Assembly: GCA_027077895.1 (NCBI GenBank) | Contig: JALWQZ010000017.1 | Location: 1 to 19,071, forward strand | DNA from: Microcaldota archaeon | Lineage (GTDB): Archaea > B1Sed10-29 > WALL01 > WAMD01 | Length of the DNA: 19,071 nt | Direction: 5' to 3' | In this document: positions 7,013 through 13,709 of the stretch, in pieces | How positions within the stretch are numbered: the stretch's first letter is position 1 | Layout: every line of letters starts with the position of its first letter | Program-made: the position numbers and the translations under genes | Notes under the pieces: model-generated | Seen by the model: the letters and a program-made list of their open reading frames with translations, nothing else | Databases searched by the model: none | Told to the model about the DNA's origin: nothing

Positions 7013-7308
7013 AAGGTCATCTTGTTAAGTCAATATCAGACATTTCCAAGTATTCTGATCCTGTTTTTTACACGTCTGATTTTACCATTGACCATACTAT
7101 CATACTCGATAAGGTTAAGGCAATAATTGCAAAGAGGGGAAGTTGGTCAACACACGTTGCGATTGTTTCTAGGGAATTCAAAATACCATCTGTTTTGGGT
7201 GTTGATTTAGATGATGTCCCGGATGGAGCAAGGGTTAAGGTAGTTTCCCCTAAAGAGTGGTTTGTAGGGGATGGGATAAACAGAGCAGTTATCACCATCT
7301 ACTACTAG
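6967..7308 (+). CDS. Stand-alone PEP-utiliser mobile (phosphohistidine swivel) domain protein
   Basis: A 113-residue protein matching the swivelling His domain of PEP synthase, pyruvate phosphate dikinase and rifampicin phosphotransferase. Residues 57-79, beginning RGSWSTHVAIVSREFKIPSV, fit the family pattern in which the His after Ser/Thr (here H63) carries the phosphate; residues 13-54 fit the preceding beta-rich part. Those enzymes need an ATP-grasp domain and a second substrate domain; none is encoded here, so this is either a phosphocarrier working with a partner elsewhere or a non-catalytic swivel. ATG 6967 lies inside the radical SAM gene (46-nt overlap), preceded by GGAGGTG, so the two products are probably made together. 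I do not know of this exact pairing with a radical SAM/SPASM enzyme. Confidence 0.8.
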   Translation: MEKRYEGRPHYPGEVEGHLVKSISDISKYSDPVFYTSDFTIDHTIILDKVKAIIAKRGSWSTHVAIVSREFKIPSVLGVDLDDVPDGARVKVVSPKEWFVGDGINRAVITIYY

Positions 7309-7338
7309 GTATACTCCTGGGGTTACAACAGGGAAATC

Positions 7339-7346
7339 TTATTAAA
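7339..7346 (+). promoter_or_regulatory. TATA-like box of the 307-residue orphan gene
   Basis: TTATTAAA centred about 26-27 nt before ATG 7369. It implies a leaderless transcript separate from the upstream cassette. Confidence 0.45.
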
Positions 7347-7368
7347 CCTTTATTCTCTTATCAAACAT

Positions 7369-8292
7369 ATGCCGAGCCCAAAGGTGAAAAAGTTCCTGAA
7401 ACTTAGGGATTCTGAAAGAAAGTTGAAGCCAAAAACATCAACAGAACGGTTTTATTCAAATTACAACAAGGAAGCCAACCTAGACAAGATCTCGGGGAAT
7501 CTCGCTTACAAGATTGTCTTCATGCCCAAGAATAGCAAGGAGGAAAAGGTTTCAGTGGAGTTGGTTGAGAAGAATGGAGAGGTTAGGTACAATTATAGAT
7601 ATATGAACAAACATGCCCCACCTGTTGCGTTTTCAGAGTTTGTTGAGAAGGATATTGTTAAAGACTTGGAGAATTATGTACATGAGCATAACGGAATGAA
7701 GTTCTATCCAGTTCTAGACCTGAATGATGGTGCGATTAAGAAATATATAAGTAACTCTAGGCCTAGCAAGTCTAGGTCTATAAATGGTAAACAGGAAGTT
7801 CTGGTCAAATTGCCAGAAGAATCTTTTAAACGGCTAACAAAGGATATATTCTTGCACAAGGATGCTAGGGAAGTGGGTGAAATCATTGGTAAGGCCCTTG
7901 CAAGTGGAGATTCTAGGGAAATAAAATTGAGCAGGTACCAAAAGAGTATTTTGATAAAGATGGCAAACACTCTTAGAGAAACAGGGGGGAAACCAATAAA
8001 TTCAGTCGGTGAATTGGCTAAGGGTGAACTAGATTTTATCTTGCCTCACATTGATGAGAGATTCAATAATCACCAGAGAGCAGCCTTTGAACTTTTTTCA
8101 CTTGTTAGAAAACAGTTTATGAACGTTGAGGATGTTGATGAAGCAACAAAAAGGATATCTGACTTCTTTGAAGCGAATGGGATAAAAGTCAACTCCACTC
8201 ACATTCGTAGATGGATTGAGTTGGCAAGGAAGGAAAGGCTAGAAAGGAAAGAGAGGCGAATTGAGGGAATGAAGTCAAAAAATCACAAATGA
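7369..8292 (+). CDS. Hypothetical protein, basic ends, unknown function
   Basis: A 307-residue soluble, Lys-rich protein. The N terminus is strongly basic (MPSPKVKKFLKLRDSERKLK), the middle (about 35-110) alternates beta-like hydrophobic strands with charged turns, and the C-terminal third looks helical. The end at about 265-307 (FFEANGIKVNSTHIRRWIEL then a Lys/Arg/Glu-rich tail) could be a nucleic-acid-binding helix pair. I recognise no catalytic motif, Cys cluster or transmembrane segment. The ATG at 7369 is supported by a TATA-like box at leaderless spacing. It is transcribed towards the kinase-like gene on the other strand, their stop codons only three bases apart. It is probably a real, lineage-restricted gene; no function assigned. 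Confidence 0.7.
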   Translation: MPSPKVKKFLKLRDSERKLKPKTSTERFYSNYNKEANLDKISGNLAYKIVFMPKNSKEEKVSVELVEKNGEVRYNYRYMNKHAPPVAFSEFVEKDIVKDLENYVHEHNGMKFYPVLDLNDGAIKKYISNSRPSKSRSINGKQEVLVKLPEESFKRLTKDIFLHKDAREVGEIIGKALASGDSREIKLSRYQKSILIKMANTLRETGGKPINSVGELAKGELDFILPHIDERFNNHQRAAFELFSLVRKQFMNVEDVDEATKRISDFFEANGIKVNSTHIRRWIELARKERLERKERRIEGMKSKNHK

Positions 8293-8295
8293 ACG

Positions 8296-8955
8296 TCATT
8301 TTACTTCTTTTCTTAATTCCCTCTCTACCTCGTCTAGTACCTTGTTTAGTGGTTGGTTTGTGTTTATTCTGATTACCTTAACGTTTTTCTTTTTCATTTC
8401 ATTCATTGTCTTTTCAAAATTTACCTTTGCTTGTTTTAGGAGTTTAACTGACCGCTCGTGAGGGTGCAAGTACTTCTTGTCCCTTTTCTGCCTTTTTACT
8501 ATCCTCTTAAATGCTATTTCGGGGTCGGAGTCTAGGTAGAATATTATATCTGGATTTGGTGTGCCGGAGGCTATTTTCTCAATGTTCTTGATGACACGCC
8601 CTAGGTAGTAGTCACCGTACACGTTGTAGTCAATCTTTGGATGTCTTTCGTATATGACAACATCTGCTTTTTTCTCCTTTCCTAATCTGATCCACGGGAA
8701 GATTCTATTCATTAATATCTGAGAAATAGCGACGTATGATTTGTCGTTTTTCTTGTCTGCCTTTCTGTTTATTCTCTCAACGAATCCCACTATTTTTTTG
8801 CCTGTCTTTGTCTTCATTACCTTCTTTCTAGGTGCCAGGGTTACTATTTCTACTTTCTTTGATTTCCCCAGTATCCTTGCTATGTGGTTTGTAACCGTCG
8901 TTTTACCTGTTCCGTCTATGCCAACAACTGCAATTCTCAATGGTCTTTTTTTCAT
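8296..8955 (-). CDS. Thymidylate-kinase-like P-loop nucleotide kinase
   Basis: A 219-residue P-loop NTPase from ATG 8955 (an ATG two codons upstream, at 8961, is also possible). The Walker A motif is GIDGTGKTT near the N terminus. VVIYERH fits the DRY/DRH-type switch that contacts the acceptor nucleotide, PDIIFYLDSDPEIAFKRI is the thymidylate-kinase-like strand-helix after it, and RQKRDKKYLHPHERS resembles a basic LID region. The family phosphorylates dTMP or related (deoxy)nucleosides/nucleotides in the cytoplasm; Glu in place of the first Asp and the high Lys content leave the substrate open. The shorter start is favoured because the TATA-like GTTAAAAA (8976-8983) is about 25 nt upstream of 8955 but only about 19 nt from 8961. 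It is divergent from the first sfsA gene. Confidence 0.7.
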   Translation of the reverse strand: MKKRPLRIAVVGIDGTGKTTVTNHIARILGKSKKVEIVTLAPRKKVMKTKTGKKIVGFVERINRKADKKNDKSYVAISQILMNRIFPWIRLGKEKKADVVIYERHPKIDYNVYGDYYLGRVIKNIEKIASGTPNPDIIFYLDSDPEIAFKRIVKRQKRDKKYLHPHERSVKLLKQAKVNFEKTMNEMKKKNVKVIRINTNQPLNKVLDEVERELRKEVK

Positions 8956-8975
8956 GCTCATGTTATGTTCGTGGT

Positions 8976-8983
8976 GTTTTTAA
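8976..8983 (-). promoter_or_regulatory. TATA-like box of the thymidylate-kinase-like gene
   Basis: GTTAAAAA on the minus strand, centred about 25 nt before ATG 8955, in the short divergent region shared with the first sfsA gene. I see no equally clear box for sfsA on the plus strand. Confidence 0.35.
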
Positions 8984-9016
8984 CCGTTTTGTAATTGTAA
9001 CTAGTAAAAACTAATT

Positions 9017-9682
9017 ATGCATAATAATGATATGCGTGTTATTGAGATCCAAAATCTGCAGATAGGTGCTTTTGAGTCTAGGCCGAATAGGTTCGTTGTT
9101 AAATTGAGGGACGGTAGATTAGCGCATCTTCATGATCCTGGAAGATTGGCTGAACTTCTAGTCCCAGGTGCAAAACTAGCGTTGAAGGTAGTTGATAGCG
9201 GAAATAGAAAAACAAACTTGGATGTCGTTGCGGTTAAATCTGATTATTGGATTTTTCTGAATTCTGCCTATCATTCTAAGATTGCAGAAAGGATAATCCC
9301 CATTATGTTCGGTAGCATAAAGTCCAAAGAAGTGAAATTTGGGCGCAGCAGACTGGATTTCCTCCTGAGTGACGGCAGGCCTTTGGAGGTAAAGGGATGC
9401 ACGCTGATCAATGGAAAAACTGCTTTATTCCCAGATGCACCCACAGAGAGAGGAACTAGGCATGTCATGGAATTGACTAGGGCTGGAGGGGCATTGCTAT
9501 TTCTTGTTTTTCACCCTTCTGCGGAGGAGTTGAGGCCTAATTGCCAAATGGACCCAAAGTTCTGCGAGGCGATGAGGCTGGCAAAGGGCAATGTGGAGAT
9601 GAAGGCTGCAAAGTTTAGAACTAGAGTACATTCTGGGAGACTAGTTCTTGATTACTTAAGAAATATTCCCGTCATTGTTTAG
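9017..9682 (+). CDS. sfsA: SfsA family nuclease, first copy
   Basis: A 221-residue SfsA family protein. The hallmark blocks are HLHDPGRL (37-44), KFGRSRLDFLL (107-117), EVKGCTL (124-130), FPDAPTERGTRHV (138-150) and ELRPNCQMDP (171-180). D114, E124 and K126 form the PD-(D/E)xK-type D...ExK catalytic pattern; the family has an N-terminal OB-like part and acts as a DNA/RNA-binding nuclease, though it was first named after a sugar-fermentation phenotype in E. coli. Start is ATG 9017 or ATG 9032 (MRVIEIQ); neither has a clear ribosome-binding site. It ends 30 nt before the cPGI ATG. A paralogue lies at 13000-13611; this copy has an extra C-terminal tail of about 20 residues. Confidence 0.9.
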   Translation: MHNNDMRVIEIQNLQIGAFESRPNRFVVKLRDGRLAHLHDPGRLAELLVPGAKLALKVVDSGNRKTNLDVVAVKSDYWIFLNSAYHSKIAERIIPIMFGSIKSKEVKFGRSRLDFLLSDGRPLEVKGCTLINGKTALFPDAPTERGTRHVMELTRAGGALLFLVFHPSAEELRPNCQMDPKFCEAMRLAKGNVEMKAAKFRTRVHSGRLVLDYLRNIPVIV

Positions 9683-9683
9683 A

Positions 9684-9690
9684 ATTAAAT
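9684..9690 (+). promoter_or_regulatory. TATA-like box of the cupin PGI gene
   Basis: ATTAAAT directly after the sfsA stop codon, centred about 26 nt before ATG 9713. It favours that ATG over the in-frame GTG at 9698, and a leaderless mRNA. Confidence 0.45.
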
Positions 9691-9712
9691 ACTCCTTGTG
9701 CATAACATCATT

Positions 9713-10414
9713 ATGGAACGTTTAGGTGTTAAATTCAAGATGAAAAAGGACGGTTTGGAATTCTCGGGTAGGAAGATAAAGCCGGTCCCGAGAAAACCCA
9801 GTGAAATGAAGCAGGTTGTCTTGGACCCTAGTGGCCTAGATAACTGGAAAACCCCTATGTACCTTATGTATAGAAATGTTGGTAGATTGGCTAGTAAGAA
9901 AATACGCGACGTTTTAGCGAGCAGGCAGTTAAGGTACGATTTGACGTTCATATTCCCCGGGTTTATAGGCGAGGAGTACAACAAGACGCATGGCCACTTT
10001 CACCCTAGGTCAGGTACGGGCAGGTACTATGGTGAGTTCTACGAGGTCTTGTCAGGCAAGGCAATGTTCCTACTGCAACATAGAAAGTTAGAAGAATTTA
10101 TCGTCGTTGAGGCAGGTAAAGGTGAAGGCATATTTATAGACGGTGAATATGGTCATGTTACAGTGAACATTGGAAAACGACCTTTGCTCCTAGGCAACCT
10201 AGTTATAGACGGGTTCCAATCCCAGTATGGCCCAGTGAAGAAGAAGAGAGGGTTTGCGTATTATGTATTCAAAGATGAGGTTTTGGTTCCAAACGACAAG
10301 TACAAGGACCACCCGCCAATCATAATTGGTGGACCAGAGGAGATTCCAAGATTAGACAAATTGGGACTTAGTGAGCCGGATCTTATAAGGGATGTTTTGC
10401 TTGGTAAGTGGTGA
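9713..10414 (+). CDS. Cupin-type glucose-6-phosphate isomerase
   Basis: Interconverts glucose-6-phosphate and fructose-6-phosphate with a cupin metal site, unlike the bacterial/eukaryal PGI. The 233-residue protein has the archaeal cPGI signature FPGFIGEEYNKTHGHFHP (81-98): likely metal ligands are H95, H97 and E108, with H148 in YGHVTVN. H97 and E108 are separated by ten residues that include RSGTGRYY, a wider gap than I recall for Pyrococcus PGI. The protein is also longer than the usual approximately 190 residues, with an N-terminal extension of about 35 residues and a C-terminal tail. The start is set by the TATA box at 9684-9690. Its stop overlaps the ribosome-binding region of the pilin-like gene, so the two may be co-transcribed. 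Confidence 0.9.
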   Translation: MERLGVKFKMKKDGLEFSGRKIKPVPRKPSEMKQVVLDPSGLDNWKTPMYLMYRNVGRLASKKIRDVLASRQLRYDLTFIFPGFIGEEYNKTHGHFHPRSGTGRYYGEFYEVLSGKAMFLLQHRKLEEFIVVEAGKGEGIFIDGEYGHVTVNIGKRPLLLGNLVIDGFQSQYGPVKKKRGFAYYVFKDEVLVPNDKYKDHPPIIIGGPEEIPRLDKLGLSEPDLIRDVLLGKW

Positions 10415-10416
10415 AG

Positions 10417-11772
10417 ATGAGAGGTATCTCACCCATAGTCGCGTACGTGCTCCTGATAGCGATAATAGTCATAGGTGCAGTCGGTACGTACTACTGGGCT
10501 GGGACCATCGTTACTAACTCAACTGGGCAGAAATATGTCAACCCTAATACACCAATCTCAATAACTCCCCTAGGCTCAAATTATATCCTAGTTTCAAACC
10601 TAGGGGTAAAGCCCATCCCTGTTTCTGTTTTGAGGACGAGCGAGTCTGGTTTGAATGTTTCATGTAATGGTGATGAGATACCACCTGGTGGGCAGGTTAC
10701 TTGTGAGTTGGTTGGAACTCCAACTAACAATGTAACTGCTGTTTATGGCTTGAATACAGGTGTGGCGTTAGTCAACTTGAATGAGAGCATAAATCCAGTG
10801 AGAGAGTGGCTATTTACAGGATGGCCATATAGACAGGAGATATATGTACATGGTATAGGCCAAGAGAATTATCAAGTTAAACTGGTGCTCAATTCTTCTG
10901 TTGTTGGTGAACACTTCAATTGGTCTAATGATGGGTTGAGATTTTCTTGTGATTTTGGGGGATTGGAAATGCAAATTCCGTACTGGATTCAGACTTGGAA
11001 TTCAACAGATAAAAAAGCAATAATCTGGATTAAACTACCCGTTGTCAACGATAACACTCGAGTTTTTATGTACTACGGGAATCCATCTGCAGTTAATACA
11101 AGCAATGGCGATGCCGTGTTTGAGTTCTTTGATGACTTCAATGAGAACGTTTTGGATCCTAATAAGTGGTCAATAGTGAATATGAGCAATGGGGCAGCAG
11201 ATGCTTCCTACTCTGTTAGTAATGGCATTCTGGATATTAAAGGCCCTACCAAATATGTGAGTGGGGGGTTGGGTTTGGGTGTATTTTCCAAGAGAAGCTT
11301 TGGTACAAATACCGTGATTATGACATATGTGACTAAAGAAAACAATTATAACGGTAGAACAGATGATGTGGGATACTCTAATGCAATACCTACTTATTGG
11401 CCTAATATTAACAAAAATTTCTATGCTGGGTGGTACGGAGGTAGCGGATCAGGTTCCAATGGTGGCAGGTCTTGTCATATAGAAAATTGGGCTAATGGTT
11501 CTGGCCAAGGGAGCACAGTATCCTGTTTTACGCCCCCCATTGTTTTGGAGGTTGTTCATCTTGTGAGTAAAACAATTCTATACCTAGGTGGTAATAACTA
11601 CTCTTTATCTCAGAATACTCCACAAGGTTTAGGGAACGTGTCTATTTGGGTAAGTGGGGGTTGGGCAGACCAAGGGTATTATTCAGAAATCTCATTGGAT
11701 TGGATAGCGGTTCGTAAATATTCAAGTCCAGAACCAACAGTCACATTTGGCAAAGAGGAAATTGGTGGTTGA
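10417..11772 (+). CDS. Pilin-signal surface protein with DUF2341 and lectin-like C-terminal domain
   Basis: A 451-residue secreted protein. The N terminus MRGISPIVAYVLLIAIIVIG fits archaeal class III signal peptides: cleavage after Arg-Gly by a PibD/FlaK-type prepilin peptidase, leaving a hydrophobic helix that anchors or assembles the protein. Residues about 130-225 (from FTGWPYRQEIYVHG to VFMYYGNPSA) match DUF2341; the rest (about 225-445) looks like a concanavalin-like beta-sandwich, as usual after DUF2341. About twelve N-x-S/T sequons suggest heavy N-glycosylation. Cys residues are few and could pair outside the cell. The chosen ATG has GGTGA only two bases away; GTG 10408 would give MVKMRG at the start and cannot be excluded. 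The role is likely cell surface or adhesion, in an apparent run with cPGI and the NifX-like gene. Confidence 0.8.
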   Translation: MRGISPIVAYVLLIAIIVIGAVGTYYWAGTIVTNSTGQKYVNPNTPISITPLGSNYILVSNLGVKPIPVSVLRTSESGLNVSCNGDEIPPGGQVTCELVGTPTNNVTAVYGLNTGVALVNLNESINPVREWLFTGWPYRQEIYVHGIGQENYQVKLVLNSSVVGEHFNWSNDGLRFSCDFGGLEMQIPYWIQTWNSTDKKAIIWIKLPVVNDNTRVFMYYGNPSAVNTSNGDAVFEFFDDFNENVLDPNKWSIVNMSNGAADASYSVSNGILDIKGPTKYVSGGLGLGVFSKRSFGTNTVIMTYVTKENNYNGRTDDVGYSNAIPTYWPNINKNFYAGWYGGSGSGSNGGRSCHIENWANGSGQGSTVSCFTPPIVLEVVHLVSKTILYLGGNNYSLSQNTPQGLGNVSIWVSGGWADQGYYSEISLDWIAVRKYSSPEPTVTFGKEEIGG

Positions 11773-11773
11773 C

Positions 11774-12160
11774 ATGATTGTTGCGATTGCCACAGATGAT
11801 GGTATGAATCTTGCTAATAGCCACTTTGGTGACGCGAAATGGTTTTACATATACGAGATAAATGGCGAAGGCTATAACCTGATTGCGAAGGTTGAGAACA
11901 CACTCCCAGAAGAAAAGATGCATGGAGATCCAAACAAGGCAAAGGGCATTGCGGGGATCATGCAAAAGTACAACATTCAAGTTCTGGTTGGATTTGTTAT
12001 GGGCCCAAACATAATTAGAATGAAGAAGGAGTTCGTACCTGTGATTTCCAGGTGTAAATCTATAAGTGATGCATTGAAACATATCTTGGCAGATTACAAA
12101 AAGATCTTGACTGAAGTTGAAAAGGATGGTGAAAAAGAAGTTTTATTTGTTTGTCAGTGA
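11774..12160 (+). CDS. NifX/NifB-like (dinitrogenase Fe-Mo cofactor family) protein
   Basis: A 128-residue single-domain protein of the NifB/NifX family: MIVAIATDDGMNLANSHFGD with the characteristic HFG (17-19), a short acidic-basic loop, then KAKGIAGIMQKYNIQVLVGF and ALKHILADYK near the end. In nitrogen fixers the family carries FeMo-cofactor precursors; isolated archaeal members have unknown metal- or cluster-carrier roles, and no nif gene is in the window. ATG 11774 follows the pilin-like stop by one base, with GGTGG just upstream; an in-frame TTG at 11747 is less likely. Its stop abuts the stop of the opposite-strand metalloprotease gene with no spacer. Confidence 0.8.
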   Translation: MIVAIATDDGMNLANSHFGDAKWFYIYEINGEGYNLIAKVENTLPEEKMHGDPNKAKGIAGIMQKYNIQVLVGFVMGPNIIRMKKEFVPVISRCKSISDALKHILADYKKILTEVEKDGEKEVLFVCQ

Positions 12161-12934
12161 TTATTTAAACTTCTTTTTGGCTGCTTTCACTAATCCTCTC
12201 AGAATGTCTGTTTCATTTTTATCTATCTCCCTACCCCATTTGACTGCGCCACTTATGTAAATGTCCGGATACCCCATTTTTCTTAACCCTTTTTCTATGA
12301 TGTTCCTGTCTTTCAATCTTTTCAACAATCTGGGCCTTGCTATGCCGACGCCAAACAGGGTTGCAAATCCCTCATGTAATTCTTTATTCTTCATAGAAGA
12401 TGTGTCGATTTTCCTGCCTGCTATTTCATTTAATGTGAGATGACCGATTTCATGTGCCACTTGTTCCTTTAACGCCTTCTTGTTGAATGGTGATATTGCA
12501 CCCAATAGAATGACATTTTCTGTATCTACCTTTTTTACCTTTTCCTTGAGGTTCTTTGCTAATCTCCTTAATTCAGCGTCCTTTCCAACTTGGAGGTATT
12601 TGTCGAGGTGGGCTATCACTTCCTCCTTGGACATTGTGGCACCTACCAGTTTTGCGGGTTTTTTAGTTTTCATTAGCTTTTCGAATTTTGCCACTTTTCC
12701 CTCCCTAACTGCTTGGGATAACGGCATTCGCGAGTTGCTGAACAGCGCGATCTCTCTTCTACTCCCAATCACAATGCTATGCTTTGGTAGACCACCAATT
12801 CTCTTTTCTATTTCTCTCGCTGTTTTTTCATACACTCTCTCAGTTCGCCTAATCCTCCTAGTTTCCGAGAATCTAGACATTTTTCGTCTGAACCCACCCT
12901 CTATTCGACTACTTCTACGTCTAACTTCTGGCAT
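12161..12934 (-). CDS. Putative zincin metalloprotease with basic N-terminal region
   Basis: A 257-residue soluble protein with AHEIGHLTLNEIAG (160-173): H161 and H165 would bind zinc and E162 would be the catalytic base. LHEGFATLFG (186-195) supplies E188, 23 residues after H165, a spacing typical of gluzincins. Upstream of the motif is a Lys-rich helical segment (about 100-140); the first 45 residues are very basic (Arg-rich: RRRSSR, RRIRRTER) and may bind nucleic acid or ribosome. There is no signal peptide, so it would act in the cytoplasm. The sequence does not let me name a peptidase family. The promoter is shared with the divergent sfsA copy; the gene converges on the NifX-like gene without a gap. 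Confidence 0.65.
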   Translation of the reverse strand: MPEVRRRSSRIEGGFRRKMSRFSETRRIRRTERVYEKTAREIEKRIGGLPKHSIVIGSRREIALFSNSRMPLSQAVREGKVAKFEKLMKTKKPAKLVGATMSKEEVIAHLDKYLQVGKDAELRRLAKNLKEKVKKVDTENVILLGAISPFNKKALKEQVAHEIGHLTLNEIAGRKIDTSSMKNKELHEGFATLFGVGIARPRLLKRLKDRNIIEKGLRKMGYPDIYISGAVKWGREIDKNETDILRGLVKAAKKKFK

Positions 12935-12956
12935 AGCCTAGTTAATATGTTTCCAA

Positions 12957-12969
12957 TTTATTATTTATA
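12957..12969. promoter_or_regulatory. Shared bidirectional AT-rich promoter element
   Basis: TTTATTATTTATA on the plus strand reads TATAAATAATAAA on the minus strand. It is centred roughly 30 nt from the metalloprotease ATG (12934) and 35 nt from the second sfsA ATG (13000), so one element could serve both divergent genes. The sfsA side also has GGTGA at 12991-12995. Confidence 0.45.
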
Positions 12970-12999
12970 GTACCTCATTAACTACTCAGTGGTGAAGAT

Positions 13000-13611
13000 A
13001 TGCCCACAAAATTATTAAATCTTGATAATGTTGAAAAGGTCACCCTTGCGTCAAGACCAAATAGGTTTACGATTGAACTAGCCGACGGTCGGTTGGCACA
13101 CCTCCACGACCCAGGGAGGTTAAGAGAGCTACTTAAGCCAGGAAGAGAGTCACTAGTTAGACACGTCGATGCTAGAACTAGAAAAACAGCGTGGGATGTG
13201 TTAGCGGTTAAATCATGTTCCTGGATTTTCATAAACTCCATGTATCACTCAATTTTAGCAGAGAAGATTATCCCTAACCTGTTCGGGCCGGTAATCAGGA
13301 GGGAAGTAAAATTTGGGGCCAGTAGACTTGATTTCTTGCTGGTGGATGGTAGGTCACTAGAAGTCAAGGGTTGCACACTAATGAGAGGGAAAATTGCATT
13401 ATTTCCAGATGCACCAACAGAGAGGGGAACTAGGCACGTTAGAGAACTAGCCAAGCATAGGGGGGTCTTGTTGTTCCTGGTTTTTCATCCTATGGCTGGT
13501 GAGATTAGGCCAAACTGCGAGACAGATCCAAAGTTTTGTGATGCTATGAGGTTTGCTAAATCTTCATGTGTTGAAATGAAAGCAGTGAAAATATATTCCA
13601 AACTAACCTGA
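13000..13611 (+). CDS. SfsA family nuclease, second copy
   Basis: A 203-residue SfsA paralogue of the gene at 9017. It keeps all family blocks: HLHDPGRL (35-42), FGASRLDFLL (105-114), EVKGCTL (121-127), FPDAPTERGTRHV (135-147) and EIRPNCETDP. D111, E121 and K123 preserve the D...ExK pattern, so activity is likely retained. By eye well over half the aligned residues are identical to copy one; the N-terminal 15 residues and the shorter C terminus differ. ATG 13000 follows GGTGA by four bases. It shares a promoter region with the divergent metalloprotease gene. Confidence 0.9.
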   Translation: MPTKLLNLDNVEKVTLASRPNRFTIELADGRLAHLHDPGRLRELLKPGRESLVRHVDARTRKTAWDVLAVKSCSWIFINSMYHSILAEKIIPNLFGPVIRREVKFGASRLDFLLVDGRSLEVKGCTLMRGKIALFPDAPTERGTRHVRELAKHRGVLLFLVFHPMAGEIRPNCETDPKFCDAMRFAKSSCVEMKAVKIYSKLT

Positions 13612-13680
13612 GATAAACTAGTTTTAGGATACCTTGGTTAAATCCCAGTGAGGGTGTAACTGCAATTATAATAGAAACGC

Positions 13681-13688
13681 ATTTAAAT
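13681..13688 (+). promoter_or_regulatory. TATA-like box of the GAPN gene
   Basis: ATTTAAAT centred about 25-26 nt before ATG 13710, implying a leaderless transcript. The rest of the roughly 100-bp gap after sfsA (13612-13680) shows nothing else I can name. Confidence 0.5.
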
Positions 13689-13709
13689 GAGAACTTCGTT
13701 TTATGGAGC

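Noticed and set aside
11774..12160. Nitrogen-fixation function for the NifX/NifB-like protein
   Set aside because: Only a single carrier-type domain is present and no nitrogenase or nifB-type radical SAM gene lies nearby; the radical SAM gene here has SPASM features, not NifB features.
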